A stretch of DNA of 64,000 nucleotides from Bacteroidales bacterium (lineage in GTDB: Bacteria > Bacteroidota > Bacteroidia > Bacteroidales > GCA-2748055). This document shows, one piece after another, positions 1 through 9,396 of the stretch. Location of the stretch: assembly GCA_030589895.1 (NCBI GenBank), contig JAUUZQ010000007.1, positions 1 through 64,000 on the forward strand, given 5' to 3'. How positions within the stretch are numbered: the stretch's first letter is position 1; each line of letters opens with the position of its first letter. The notes under the pieces were generated by a model. It saw only the letters and a list, made by a program, of their open reading frames with translations, was not told the origin of the DNA and ran no database searches. A program made the translations under genes and the position numbers.

Positions 1-556
1 CGGGAATTTCATTATATACCGGAGCAACGACCTCCTGCGGACTACTCTTTTTCTGCACTTCCTCTTCTTCCTCTTCTTCCTCTTCCTTCTCTTGTCTCTC
101 TTCAACTTCCACAATATGATTTGTCTCCGGGAAGATAACATCCTCCTCAACAACCGAATCTTCCATATCAAGCTCCTCCTTCACCCCAATACCTTTCAGG
201 TCCTCTTCTTTTTCATCCTCCGGCTCCATGATATCTGTGTCCAGTTCAAATGCATCATCTGAATTATCTGTGCCCCCAAGGAACTCCAGCTCTGTCCTCT
301 TCAAACCCGGGGAAGGAAGCAAGTCACCAAGCTCTCCGCTTATCCAATGGTAAAGATGTTTCCGGTCACTGCTAAAAACTGCTGCTTTCTCTGTCTCATC
401 TCCATGTTCAAGGTCAAGTTGTTTCATTGCCTTTAATTTAAGAAAATGAGCAATATTGAACCATGGATACTTCTTCACGAGACTGTTGATCTCATCAAGG
501 TCCATATTAGTGAACTTATCTGCAGATAATAATTCTATGAGTCTCTCTCTCTTCAT
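1..556 (-). CDS. Acidic conserved protein, C-terminus beyond the window (partial)
   Basis: Open frame from ATG at 556 running off the left edge (185 codons seen). The N-terminal 70 residues are helical and conserved-looking (MKRERLIELL start, then KKYPWFNIAHFLKLKAM), followed by a strongly acidic, low-complexity stretch with long Glu runs around residues 155-172. No signal peptide. It starts 18 nt after the LptE-like gene stop, so it is probably the third gene of the operon that begins with the sigma-54 activator. I recognise the N-terminus as typical of an uncharacterised Bacteroidota family found beside lptE. The YPWF and alternating helices could be a tetratricopeptide-like repeat, but I cannot assign a function. 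The Glu-rich part may be a flexible linker. Confidence 0.75.
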   Translation of the reverse strand, partial: MKRERLIELLSADKFTNMDLDEINSLVKKYPWFNIAHFLKLKAMKQLDLEHGDETEKAAVFSSDRKHLYHWISGELGDLLPSPGLKRTELEFLGGTDNSDDAFELDTDIMEPEDEKEEDLKGIGVKEELDMEDSVVEEDVIFPETNHIVEVEERQEKEEEEEEEEEVQKKSSPQEVVAPVYNEIP

Positions 557-574
557 TGGATCAAAGGTAACAGA

Positions 575-1111
575 TTACCAGTTAACAAATGCCTTGTTAA
601 AAATATCTTCAACAATTGACTCAACAATAAGGTCAATTAACTCGTTCTCAACGTCAGCGAGATTTTGGCTCGAGTCATAGTCTTCATATCTTGAAAAACT
701 TGAATCGAAATCCAGATCCGGCTGAACAGAGTTTGTATACACCACCTTTACCGAAATCGTCAGCCTGTTCCTTGCTGCAGTCTCCTGTCCAGTGATAGCC
801 GTTGGTTTTGTGGCATAATTCCTGATCTCACCAGAGAAACTTACCTGTCCAGTTCCTGAAATCAGTTCCAAGCTTGTATTTGCCTGTATTTTATCGATAA
901 GTGCATCTGTAAAAAGCTGGCTTAGCTGCGCCTGTACAACAGGGGCCCGGTTGGGAAAATAGTCTACGGAGACTGTAGTAATTTCAGGGCTTATATTCAC
1001 GCCGCTAAAAGAATAACTCACCTTACAAGCGGTAAATAACTGAGAAAGCAATACAATCATCAGCCAGGTAAATGAAATTCTTATCTTTTTCGTCATGCTA
1101 AGCTTTCTCAT
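575..1111 (-). CDS. LptE family outer-membrane assembly lipoprotein
   Basis: 178 residues. The N-terminus has basic residues, a hydrophobic stretch and a lipobox-like LFTAC (Cys at residue 29), so it is probably a lipoprotein. The mature part (YSFSGVNISPE, then VSVDYFPNRAP and QLSQLFTDALIDKI) matches the layout of Bacteroidota LptE-like proteins. In the Lpt pathway, LptE plugs LptD and helps place lipopolysaccharide in the outer leaflet. The start codon at 1111 overlaps the stop of the upstream activator by 4 nt (ATGA), which supports this start over the in-frame Met at codon 6 and implies translational coupling. The pairing with a sigma-54 activator is common in this phylum. The function is a family assignment; lptD is not in the window. 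Confidence 0.75.
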   Translation of the reverse strand: MRKLSMTKKIRISFTWLMIVLLSQLFTACKVSYSFSGVNISPEITTVSVDYFPNRAPVVQAQLSQLFTDALIDKIQANTSLELISGTGQVSFSGEIRNYATKPTAITGQETAARNRLTISVKVVYTNSVQPDLDFDSSFSRYEDYDSSQNLADVENELIDLIVESIVEDIFNKAFVNW

Positions 1112-2355
1112 TGAATATTATACTCTTTGATCTTTCTATATAGAGTACGTTCGGATATGCCTAATTCTTGTGCAGCATATTTTCTTTTTCCCCTATGCTT
1201 TTCCAGGGCTTTCTGTATGAGTTCAATTTCTTTGTCTTCCAATGAAAGTGATTCCTCTGTTATCTCTTCGGTATCCTGTATATGTTCAGCTTGTCTGGAA
1301 GATGTTTGTTGAGAGATTGTATTATTGAATGCCTCATCCTGCGTGGTCTCCACCTCATGCCCTTTTCCATACAAATTTCTAATGATCTGGGCATTGTCAC
1401 TCTCCACTTCTTCACTGGTGGCTCCTTTTTGCATGATCTCCCTGACCAGCTTTTTCAGATCACTCATGTCACTCTTCATATCGAATAACACTTTATAAAG
1501 GATTTCACGTTCATTATTAAATGCTTCATCACTTATTCCTCCGGTATGGTAGAGTGCTGGCAACCTTGTGTCCTGAGATTCGGGCAAATACTTTAAAAGG
1601 ATGGCCGGTGTTACTTCCCTTTCCTTCTCAATAATTGAAATCTGCTCTGCGAGATTTTTCAGCTGCCGAACATTTCCGGGCCATTCGTATTTAAGCATTA
1701 CCAATTTAGCATCATCTGTGAGAGAGATTGCCGGCATTCTGTAATTCTCTGCAAAATCGAAGGCAAATTTCCTGAAGAGCAGAATAATATCATTCCCGCG
1801 ATCTCGCAAAGAAGGAATACTAATAGGAACGGTATTGAGTCTGTAGTATAGGTCTTCCCTGAATTTCCCATTTTTTATTGCCTGCGGGACTTCAATATTT
1901 GTGGCAGCAATAATCCTTACATCCGTCTTAAGCACCTTTGAGGAGCCTACGCGAATAAATTCCCCCGTTTCGAGAACCCGAAGCAATCGAACCTGTGTAG
2001 ACAATGGTAATTCTGCCACTTCATCCAGAAAGATCGTACCTCCATTCGCCTCTTCAAAATAACCTTTTCGCGTATCTGTTGCTCCGGTAAACGATCCCTT
2101 TTCATGTCCAAAAAGTTCTGAATCTATAGTTCCATCAGGAATTGCTCCACAGTTCACTGCGATATATGGTCCATGCTTTCTTGCACTGGAATGATGGATA
2201 ATCTTAGGAAAAGACTCTTTTCCTGTTCCACTCTCTCCGGTAATAAATACCGATAAATCTGTAGGTGCCACCTGTCTTGCGATATCAATAGCCCGCTCCA
2301 GACCTGCATCGGTCCCTATTATTCCAAATCGTTGCTTTATTTGTTGTATTTCCAT
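1108..2355 (-). CDS. Sigma-54-interacting AAA+ transcriptional activator, Fis-type
   Basis: 415 residues. The AAA+ domain fills residues 10-240: Walker A GESGTGKE (40-47), the sigma-54 contact loop GSFTGA (87-92; Ser replaces the second residue of the usual GAFTGA) and Walker B GTIFLDEV (106-113). A linker follows, then a C-terminal Fis-like helix-turn-helix (about 370-413, RKYAAQELGISERTLYRKI). There is no N-terminal receiver, PAS or GAF domain; the AAA+ module begins almost at residue 1, so the activator is probably governed by expression level or by a partner. It is the first gene of an operon with the LptE-like gene. A CAAAATTA sequence at 2388-2395 (TAATTTTG on the coding strand) could be its promoter -7 box, but no well-spaced -33 box is visible. 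Confidence 0.9.
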   Translation of the reverse strand: MEIQQIKQRFGIIGTDAGLERAIDIARQVAPTDLSVFITGESGTGKESFPKIIHHSSARKHGPYIAVNCGAIPDGTIDSELFGHEKGSFTGATDTRKGYFEEANGGTIFLDEVAELPLSTQVRLLRVLETGEFIRVGSSKVLKTDVRIIAATNIEVPQAIKNGKFREDLYYRLNTVPISIPSLRDRGNDIILLFRKFAFDFAENYRMPAISLTDDAKLVMLKYEWPGNVRQLKNLAEQISIIEKEREVTPAILLKYLPESQDTRLPALYHTGGISDEAFNNEREILYKVLFDMKSDMSDLKKLVREIMQKGATSEEVESDNAQIIRNLYGKGHEVETTQDEAFNNTISQQTSSRQAEHIQDTEEITEESLSLEDKEIELIQKALEKHRGKRKYAAQELGISERTLYRKIKEYNIQ

Positions 2356-2473
2356 GGGTTTACTGACAAAATAACCTAAAAGTATGACAAAATTACAATA
2401 ATAGTTTAAATTAGAAAGCCAAAACAGCTTAATTACACCCCTGTAAACACACTGTTTATGCGTTAAAAAAGCT

Positions 2474-2481
2474 TAAATTTG
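2474..2481 (+). promoter_or_regulatory. Candidate Bacteroidota -7 box for kdsB
   Basis: TAAATTTG matches the Bacteroidota housekeeping -7 consensus TAnnTTTG and lies 31 nt before the kdsB ATG. No clear TTTG -33 element is found 19-21 nt upstream; the nearest match is a weak CTG/TTTA at about 2452-2458. Assignment is by pattern only. Confidence 0.4.
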
Positions 2482-2512
2482 TTTCAACAACAATTCTTGA
2501 GGATCATTTATC

Positions 2513-3253
2513 ATGAGTAGAACACTAGGAATTATACCTGCCCGTTATGCATCCACCCGGTTTCCGGGAAAACCTCTTGCCGATATTCAGGGGAAGCCAA
2601 TGATCCAATGGGTGTATGAACGCTGCACCAGTATATTCGAGCACCTCTATGTTGCAACAGATGATTACCGAATAATAAATGCAGTTAATGGCTTTGGTGG
2701 TAAGGTAATATTAACTGGTGATGGCCACTCAAGTGGAACTGAAAGATGTTTAGAAGCCTATGGCATAATCAGAAAGCAGATTGATTCAGAATTTCACCTT
2801 GTGGTAAACATACAGGGAGATGAACCATTGGTCAATCCGGAGCAGATTGAGGAACTGATCTCTTGTTTCGATATCAGAACCACAGAAATTGCCACCCTGA
2901 TTCAGCCATTCGACGAAACAGAAGACCCTGAAAACCAAAATATTGTCAAGGTTGTAGTTGACCATACGCTAAAAGCTATCTATTTCTCACGCCTTCCAAT
3001 ACCATTTAAGCGGGATAAGTCAACAGAAATCACACATTATAAACACATCGGGCTCTATGCCTATACACCAACTGCACTACACGAGATTTGTTCCCTTAGT
3101 CCAACGATGCTGGAGAAATCTGAAAATCTGGAACAGCTTCGCTGGTTGGAGCATGGATACTCAATTCAAACAAAGGTGACTATGCATAAAAGCCAGGGAG
3201 TTGACTCTCCTGCTGATCTGGACAAGGTCAGGGCCTTGCTCCTCAATAAGTAA
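2513..3253 (+). CDS. kdsB: 3-deoxy-manno-octulosonate cytidylyltransferase (CMP-KDO synthetase)
   Basis: 246 residues, the usual KdsB length. It activates KDO with CTP to give CMP-KDO for the lipopolysaccharide inner core, in the cytoplasm. Visible signatures are the N-terminal nucleotide-binding loop IIPARYASTRFPGKPL (residues 7-22), VVNIQGDEPLV (about 101-111) and the C-terminal SQGVDSPADLDKV typical of KdsB. It is a single gene, divergent from the sigma-54 activator and convergent with the permease, with only 1 nt between the two stops. The linkage to an LptE-like gene makes an envelope theme for this end of the window. Confidence 0.95.
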   Translation: MSRTLGIIPARYASTRFPGKPLADIQGKPMIQWVYERCTSIFEHLYVATDDYRIINAVNGFGGKVILTGDGHSSGTERCLEAYGIIRKQIDSEFHLVVNIQGDEPLVNPEQIEELISCFDIRTTEIATLIQPFDETEDPENQNIVKVVVDHTLKAIYFSRLPIPFKRDKSTEITHYKHIGLYAYTPTALHEICSLSPTMLEKSENLEQLRWLEHGYSIQTKVTMHKSQGVDSPADLDKVRALLLNK

Positions 3254-3254
3254 T

Positions 3255-5726
3255 TTATTCGTGATGAAGAGCATCAACCGGATTTGACTGTGCTACTCTG
3301 AAGGCAAGAAAGCTTACAGTTCCCATGGCAATAAATATAGCTACAAGAGCTGCAATCAAATAAACACCTGGTGTAAAACCAATATTATAAGGGAACAATT
3401 GTAACCAGTTCTGCATAAAGAAAAACGAAATGACCCATGCAATCAGTATGGATATCAAAAGTAAGATTAGAATCTCCCTGGAAATAATCACCAATACATC
3501 GGTAAGCGTTGCCCCCATCGACTTTCGTATTCCAATTTCCCTGGTCCGTCTTTGGGTGTTAAACATTGTCAAGCCAAAAAGACCAAGACATGCAATAAAA
3601 ATAGCCAGTACAGAAAAGAGGGCAGACAGGTTTCCTGTACGCTGTTCCTCAAGATAATATTTATCCAATTCATCATCGAGGAAAAAAAACTGAAATGGAT
3701 CATCCCCCACAATTTTGGTCCACAGATTATTTATAAGCTTTAGCGTCGACAAATTATGGTCATTGTTCTTTTTAAAGCTGATATTAATGAAGCCATAATT
3801 CGTATGTGAATCAGTCTTATAGAGTATCAAATAAGGTGAAATTGTCTTTCTGAGGGTACTGTGATGAAAATCCTTCATCACTCCAACAACTTTGTACTCA
3901 AGTAGAGAACCATCAGACATGTTACTCTGTATTATTGTATTTAAGGGGTTTTTCAATTTATATTCTCTTACCGCTGCTTCATTAATCAGAACAGATAATG
4001 TATCTGCCGGACCATTAAAAAATCTTCCGTTTTTCCCAACAAGTGTTAATCCATAAGTTTCAAAGAAATCTTCGTCGACATAATTCACATCAAACATAAA
4101 ATTTCTTGACCGATCCATGTCTTTAATCTGATAAGCTGAATAAATAGTACTAAATCCAAGATAAGTGGATGAATTTGAGGTTTTCTCCACTCCGGGAATT
4201 TTTTCAATTTCCTCACAAAATGCATTTAGCTTTGTGCCAAGGGGATCCACCCTGTCTAAAACGACTATATTATCATCATTAAAACCAAGATCCTTTGTAA
4301 CCAGGTAATCAACCTGCTTGGAAACAATTAGTGTTCCGACAATAATGGCAACCGAAATGGTGAACTGAAGAATGACCATCAGGCTTCTGAACAATGCGGA
4401 TCTGTTTTTATTGGCGAAACCACCACGCAATGCTTTCAGGGCATCAAATTTCGAAAGATAAAACGCAGGATAGACCCCGCTTAAGAAACCAACAATCAGT
4501 GCCAGAAGTATAATCCACACCAGAATCCATCCATTTCCAATAGACTGAAAGCTCAATGAAACCTGCATCGATTTATTAAACCAGGGTATACTGATTTCCA
4601 CCAAAAACAGAGCCAGAAGCAGTGCAAGAAGGCTCAGAACAATCGATTCAACAAGAAACTGCCAGATCAGAGTTGATCGATCTGAACCAACCACCTTTCG
4701 CATTCCTATTTCATGGGAACGAATAGAAGACCTCGCTGTAGAGAGATTCATGAAGTTTATACTGGCAATTACCAGAATAAAAAATACGATCATGGAAAAT
4801 ATATAAATATATGACCTGTCATTGACCGGTCTGAAGCAAGATTCCAAACCGACCTCAATATCCTGGTTCAGATGAATATCTACCAAAGGCTGGAGAAAAA
4901 CTCCATAAGTATTTCCGCCACGTCCCCATTCTTCAAGTGTAACTTCCAGTACTGATTCTAACTGTCGGCGAATATGAACCAGCATCACATTGTTCATCTC
5001 CCTTTCAATCTCCTTATAGTCCACTCCGGGCTTCAATAATAAATAGCTATAGATGGAATTATAAAACCAATCATCACTTCTGCTTTCCGGAATACTGGTC
5101 ATTGAGATCATCATATCACAGAAGAAATGTGAATTATCGGGAAACTCCTCCATTACACCTGCTACTAAATAGTAGTTCTCGTCCTCATTGAATTCCAGGG
5201 TCTCACCGATTGGATTTTCAATGCCGAAGTAGAGCATGGCTTTCGCCTTGGTAAGCACAATTGAATTGGGTTCGGAAAGCACTGTTGCTGGATCACCATG
5301 CAGCAGATTTATCGAGAATATCCTAAAAAATGAGGAGTCGGCATAAATCAGATTATCCTCAACAATTTTGACATCATCGTGCCAGACCAGTTGCTGAGGA
5401 AGCATCTCGATACGTACAAAATCCTCAATGCTCTCCAGTTCTCTTGTTAAGGTTGGAGCCATGGTATAGCTTGTCCAGGCTCCTTTGAAATTTTGCTCCC
5501 CGATCTCACCATCCACATACATCCTGTAAATCTGGTCGCTCTTCTCATTAAATCTATCGAAACTTATCTCCTGAGCTATAAACAAGATAATAAGTATGGC
5601 ACTGGCCAGACCTATGGCCAGACCAGACATATTTATCAATGAGAAAATCTTGTTCTTTCGAATATTGCGGATGGCAACATTAAAAAAGTTTCGCCACATA
5701 TAACCAGCTTTTCCTATAAGATGCAT
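3255..5726 (-). CDS. ABC transporter permease, FtsX/MacB family (large, two FtsX domains)
   Basis: 823 residues in the MacB-PCD / FtsX / PCD / FtsX layout. An N-terminal transmembrane segment (NIRKNKIFSLINMSGLAIGL) is followed by a periplasmic domain of about 230 residues, three helices with the signature RSSIRSHEIGMRKVVGSDR, a second periplasmic domain, and a last FtsX block with QRRTREIGIRKSMGAT near residue 730. Such proteins couple ATP hydrolysis by a separate ATPase to work in the periplasm (export of lipoprotein-like or peptide substrates, or signalling). No ATPase gene lies next to it, so its partner is elsewhere. A Met at codon 10 (MWRNFFNVAIRNIRKNK) is an equally likely start because it matches the usual N-terminus of this family. 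Confidence 0.9.
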   Translation of the reverse strand: MHLIGKAGYMWRNFFNVAIRNIRKNKIFSLINMSGLAIGLASAILIILFIAQEISFDRFNEKSDQIYRMYVDGEIGEQNFKGAWTSYTMAPTLTRELESIEDFVRIEMLPQQLVWHDDVKIVEDNLIYADSSFFRIFSINLLHGDPATVLSEPNSIVLTKAKAMLYFGIENPIGETLEFNEDENYYLVAGVMEEFPDNSHFFCDMMISMTSIPESRSDDWFYNSIYSYLLLKPGVDYKEIEREMNNVMLVHIRRQLESVLEVTLEEWGRGGNTYGVFLQPLVDIHLNQDIEVGLESCFRPVNDRSYIYIFSMIVFFILVIASINFMNLSTARSSIRSHEIGMRKVVGSDRSTLIWQFLVESIVLSLLALLLALFLVEISIPWFNKSMQVSLSFQSIGNGWILVWIILLALIVGFLSGVYPAFYLSKFDALKALRGGFANKNRSALFRSLMVILQFTISVAIIVGTLIVSKQVDYLVTKDLGFNDDNIVVLDRVDPLGTKLNAFCEEIEKIPGVEKTSNSSTYLGFSTIYSAYQIKDMDRSRNFMFDVNYVDEDFFETYGLTLVGKNGRFFNGPADTLSVLINEAAVREYKLKNPLNTIIQSNMSDGSLLEYKVVGVMKDFHHSTLRKTISPYLILYKTDSHTNYGFINISFKKNNDHNLSTLKLINNLWTKIVGDDPFQFFFLDDELDKYYLEEQRTGNLSALFSVLAIFIACLGLFGLTMFNTQRRTREIGIRKSMGATLTDVLVIISREILILLLISILIAWVISFFFMQNWLQLFPYNIGFTPGVYLIAALVAIFIAMGTVSFLAFRVAQSNPVDALHHE

Positions 5727-5839
5727 TAATTATGCCACTTAGCCCAACATAATGACTTATAATATTTTAATAAAAACAGCGCTAAGAATAATGTTCGAAT
5801 TTGGTACAGCTGTGTCCCAATTCGCACACAGCTTCAAAG

Positions 5840-6355
5840 TTAAAGAGTAAAAGTGACTTTGAAAGTATAAAGAGAATATTCGTCTGAAATTGATTCAAAA
5901 GAATATTCAAGGTTATTACCGGAAGATTTCGCCATTTCAATAAATCCTAAACCCGCACCACCTTTGGCTGAAAATTTACCATTCGTCATAGTCTCAAGAT
6001 AAAGATCTCTCAGTTCCTCTTTGGACTTGTTATTTACACCCTCTATTTTGCTCCGCAATACATCTACATGTTTATTGCGAACAGGATTAGTAGTAATTAC
6101 CTGAATTTTATCAGCATTCTTATTGATACAAAATGTGGGAGTAAAATTATCGACGGTCTCAAGAAAATCAATATACTCATCGCTGTATTTGAAAATATTC
6201 TCCAACGATTCAATCATAACCGTCACAAGTCTCTTGTATGTTTTGAACTGCAAGTCATACTTCTGTGAGGCTACCTTAAACTCAGACAGTAACGAATCAA
6301 TCGTACTGAAAGACATTATACCTTTATAGTCTAAGATGGTCTTTTCCAAAACCAA
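5840..6355 (-). CDS. SiaB-like (DUF6272) histidine-kinase-fold protein kinase
   Basis: 171 residues with a GHKL-ATPase-like layout: an N-box-like ESLENIFKYS (residues 49-58) and a glycine-rich lid GKFSAKGGAGLGFIEMAK (about 132-149). It has no sensor, transmembrane or dimerisation/phosphoacceptor domain. It resembles the SiaB family, whose founding member phosphorylates an anti-anti-sigma-type protein (SiaC) in biofilm signalling. The gene lies 23 nt downstream of rnhA on the same strand and is probably cotranscribed. No SiaC-like partner or phosphatase is visible here, so the target is unknown. The family assignment is from motifs and length. Confidence 0.65.
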   Translation of the reverse strand: MVLEKTILDYKGIMSFSTIDSLLSEFKVASQKYDLQFKTYKRLVTVMIESLENIFKYSDEYIDFLETVDNFTPTFCINKNADKIQVITTNPVRNKHVDVLRSKIEGVNNKSKEELRDLYLETMTNGKFSAKGGAGLGFIEMAKSSGNNLEYSFESISDEYSLYTFKVTFTL

Positions 6356-6378
6356 GATTGGATAAAATGAACCGTAAT

Positions 6379-6867
6379 TTATAAAAAACTATTCAAAAAT
6401 CCTTCATTTTCACCCTCATAACCCTCATCTTCCTGTGGATTTGGCATTTTACTTGCTTCGACAGCCAGTTCATCACACCTTTCATTCTCCGGAATATCGG
6501 CATGACCCTTCACCCAGATCAACTCCACATTTACCTTTTTATATATGGCAATGAACCTCATCCAAAGGTCCGGATTTTTCTTCTTTTTAAACCTCTTTTT
6601 TTCCCAATTCCACAACCATCCTTTATTCACGGCATCAACCACATATCGGGAATCAGAATACACTCTGATTTTCAGGTCTTTTCTTTTTACCGCCTCAAGC
6701 GCTACGATCACAGCAAGCAATTCCATCCGGTTATTTGTTGTTAACCTGAATCCATCAGACATTTCCTTCCTCAATCCCTCGAATAGCATCACCACACCAT
6801 ATCCTCCCGGTCCGGGATTTCCTCTGGCAGCACCATCGGTGTATATACTAATACCTTTATATATCAT
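6379..6867 (-). CDS. rnhA: Ribonuclease HI
   Basis: 162 residues. It cuts the RNA strand of RNA-DNA hybrids in the cytoplasm. The catalytic acidic residues are in place: Asp in YTDGAARGNPGPGGYG (about residue 11), Glu in NNRMELLAVIVALE, Asp in YSDSRYVVDAV, and Asp in the C-terminal helix KGHADIPENERCDELA with the conserved His. A short acidic tail follows. The window also carries rnhB at 9.4-10.0 kb, so both RNase H types are close together. It is upstream of the SiaB-like gene with a 23-nt gap. Confidence 0.93.
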   Translation of the reverse strand: MIYKGISIYTDGAARGNPGPGGYGVVMLFEGLRKEMSDGFRLTTNNRMELLAVIVALEAVKRKDLKIRVYSDSRYVVDAVNKGWLWNWEKKRFKKKKNPDLWMRFIAIYKKVNVELIWVKGHADIPENERCDELAVEASKMPNPQEDEGYEGENEGFLNSFL

Positions 6868-6884
6868 CCACTAAAAATATAAAA

Positions 6885-6918
6885 AAACACGCATAATTTT
6901 CCGGAATTATGCGTGTTT
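6885..6918 (-). terminator. Rho-independent terminator of the S46 peptidase gene
   Basis: Perfect 14-bp inverted repeat (6885-6898 with 6905-6918) with a 6-nt loop. Read on the minus strand it is followed by a T-rich tract, and it sits 19 nt after the peptidase stop. Confidence 0.8.
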
Positions 6919-6937
6919 CATATTTGTGATGAGCCAA

Positions 6938-9133
6938 CTAGGCTCTTTTCTTCCTCTTCTTTTTCTTCTTTGAAGGTGTATCAATTATGGTCATTTCATC
7001 AACCAGATGTTTAGCTCCTGCATATTTGTCAATTACAAACAGTACATAACGGATATCAACATTGATACATTTCTGAAGTTCATCTTCAAATGCAATATCA
7101 CCGCTCATCGCTTCCCAGTTTCCGTCAAAGGCAATACCAATTAATTCACCTTTTCCATTGATTACCGGGCTGCCTGAATTTCCTCCTGTAATATCGTTAT
7201 TAGTGGTAAAGCAAACATTCATTATGCCATCTTCTCCATATCGACCATAGTCTTTGTTTTCATACAGCTCCTTTAATCTTGAAGTGACAACGAATTCGTG
7301 ATTATTAGGATCTTCCTTCTCCATCACTCCTTTAAGAGTTGTATAATATGAATAATGGACTGCATCCATTGGATCATAGTCACCCACAGTACCATAAGTC
7401 AAACGCATGGTTGAATTTGCATCAGGATAGAAATTCCTATCAGGATACATTTCAATTAAACCAGCCAGGAAGAGGTGATTACCTTCAGCAATTTTCTGGC
7501 CACCACTCATTGATCCCATTCTCAGTATTGTAACGATCGTATAAAAATCTCCGATTGCTTTGAATGCCGGATCATTCTGAAGGGTTTCAAGGTCTGGATT
7601 ATCCAGAAAATCATTGTATTTTTTCTGGTCAACAATTAATGCCTTCTGAAAATAATCATCTACAAACATTGCAATATTTCCATCGAATTCTATTGCAATA
7701 TTTTTAATAAATGCCGGTTGGTACGCTGTATCAATATCCTCCGAATACAATTTGACCATAGCAGCCATTACCTTTTTATCGGTAGCTTGATTATAGTCTT
7801 TAAAGAATCCTTCTGAGTGGTCCCTGAGCGCTTCTGTAACAACCTTAAGAGCCTCCATGTCAACTGAATCAGCCTCCAGAACCCCTTGTAATTCCATAAG
7901 TCCCAGTCCTGCAGAAACCGACTCCATACCCATGTAAGCACATTCCAGTAAATAGTTAAATGCATGTCCGGATTCACTTCCTTCTTCCACCCCCTCTTCA
8001 ATCAATCCAAGGGCTTTCCCATATTTTTCCATTCTGCTTGCGTCTGCATTAAGCCATGTCAAAAATTCTTTTTCAATAGCTTGCTTCTCAGCAACAACAT
8101 CAAGATTCAATAATCCTTCTGTTTCTCCGATAGATTTCTTCCAATAATTACTTGACCTGGCATATTTCGAAGCATACTGAATTCTCACCTTGGTATCAGC
8201 CAGCATATCCTCCATCATAATCTCCTGCTTAATTCCCCTGATTTTAATCCTGTCGGGATGTTCTATATCCAGAAGATTTTGAACTTCAAATGATGTCATA
8301 TACCTGGAAGTTCCGCCTGGAAATCCTAATACCATTGCAAAATCATCTTTTTCATAACCATTAATTGACACAGGTAAAAAATGCTTTGATTTCAATGGAA
8401 TATTATCAGGGCTATAATCTGCAGGTAATCCATCGGGATCTGTATATACACGGAACAGGGAGAAATCTCCCGTATGGCGTGGCCACATCCAGTTATCAGT
8501 ATCTGCTCCATATTTTCCAATAGACTCCGGGGGTGCCCCTACCAGCCTTACATCACGATAGGTTTCCATCACAAATAGGAAATACCTGTTAGATTCAAAC
8601 ATGGACCTGACACGAGCACGATAATGCGTACCCTCAGATGCTTCATTCTCCAGCTTGCTGAAAATTTTTCTGATTGCCATGCTACGCTCCTGTCCTTCCA
8701 AGTCATCGTTAACTTCAGCAAGTACCTTTGCAGTTACTTCTTCCATCCGAATTAGAAAAGAGATGGATTTACCTTCATTTGGTAATTCCTCTTCACGGCT
8801 CATGGCCCAAAATCCATTCTTCAGATAGTCATGTTCAACACTGCTGTGATTCTGAATCTCTCCATAACCACAATGGTGATTAGTGAGTAGCAGTCCCTCA
8901 GGCGACACCAATTCGGCAGTACAACTTCCGCCATCAAGTACGCCAACGGCATCCTTCAAACTTGCATGGTTGATGCTGTAGATCTGGTCTGCAGTTAGTT
9001 CAAGACCCATATCGGCCATTTGCTCTGCATTTGCACCCTGAAGGAGGCTCAACAGCCACATCCCCTCATCTGCCTTCACATTCATTTGCATTGAAAAAAT
9101 CAATGCCATAGTAACAGTCAATAGTTTTTTCAT
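6938..9133 (-). CDS. Secreted S46 family dipeptidyl-peptidase, DPP7-like
   Basis: 731 residues with a signal peptide (MKKLLTVTMALIFSMQMNVKA). S46 enzymes remove dipeptides from peptide N-termini in the periplasm or at the cell surface. The catalytic His lies in LLLTNHHCGYG (about residue 86) and the catalytic Ser is S653 in ITGGNSGSP. The residue 18 after that Ser decides specificity in characterised members: Arg in the Asp/Glu-specific DPP11, Gly in DPP7, which prefers hydrophobic P1. Here it is G671 (IAFDGNWE), so I infer a DPP7-like preference. The C-terminus ends in an unusual Lys/Arg run (KKKKKRKKRA). It is a single gene with its own terminator. Confidence 0.9.
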   Translation of the reverse strand: MKKLLTVTMALIFSMQMNVKADEGMWLLSLLQGANAEQMADMGLELTADQIYSINHASLKDAVGVLDGGSCTAELVSPEGLLLTNHHCGYGEIQNHSSVEHDYLKNGFWAMSREEELPNEGKSISFLIRMEEVTAKVLAEVNDDLEGQERSMAIRKIFSKLENEASEGTHYRARVRSMFESNRYFLFVMETYRDVRLVGAPPESIGKYGADTDNWMWPRHTGDFSLFRVYTDPDGLPADYSPDNIPLKSKHFLPVSINGYEKDDFAMVLGFPGGTSRYMTSFEVQNLLDIEHPDRIKIRGIKQEIMMEDMLADTKVRIQYASKYARSSNYWKKSIGETEGLLNLDVVAEKQAIEKEFLTWLNADASRMEKYGKALGLIEEGVEEGSESGHAFNYLLECAYMGMESVSAGLGLMELQGVLEADSVDMEALKVVTEALRDHSEGFFKDYNQATDKKVMAAMVKLYSEDIDTAYQPAFIKNIAIEFDGNIAMFVDDYFQKALIVDQKKYNDFLDNPDLETLQNDPAFKAIGDFYTIVTILRMGSMSGGQKIAEGNHLFLAGLIEMYPDRNFYPDANSTMRLTYGTVGDYDPMDAVHYSYYTTLKGVMEKEDPNNHEFVVTSRLKELYENKDYGRYGEDGIMNVCFTTNNDITGGNSGSPVINGKGELIGIAFDGNWEAMSGDIAFEDELQKCINVDIRYVLFVIDKYAGAKHLVDEMTIIDTPSKKKKKRKKRA

Positions 9134-9396
9134 TTTTTAAAATTTTAATTACTGATTTGCAAACGTCCAATTTACTTTCAGCAACGACTTTTTAGCGACC
9201 TGGGAAAAACGATACAAAACTGCAAACTTTCTGCCAAGTACTAATTAAAATTTAATGGTCTCAATAAGTTCCAATAAACAATAAAATAACCTGAAAGTTT
9301 GCTTAACTTCTTTGCATTCAAAGCAAAAAAGGCTACAAATATTAAAAAATCTTTTCTATTACCGTGAAATATAAGTAGATTTTTTTACGAAAATAT

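Noticed and set aside
6545-6874. 109-residue open frame opposite to rnhA.
   Set aside because: It overlaps rnhA completely on the other strand, lacks domain features, and is explained as its shadow.
6938-6970. Basic KKKKKRKKRA tail of the S46 peptidase considered as a frameshift artefact or nucleic-acid-binding motif.
   Set aside because: The frame is clean to a stop followed by a perfect terminator, so the tail is genuine; nucleic-acid binding is unlikely for an exported enzyme.
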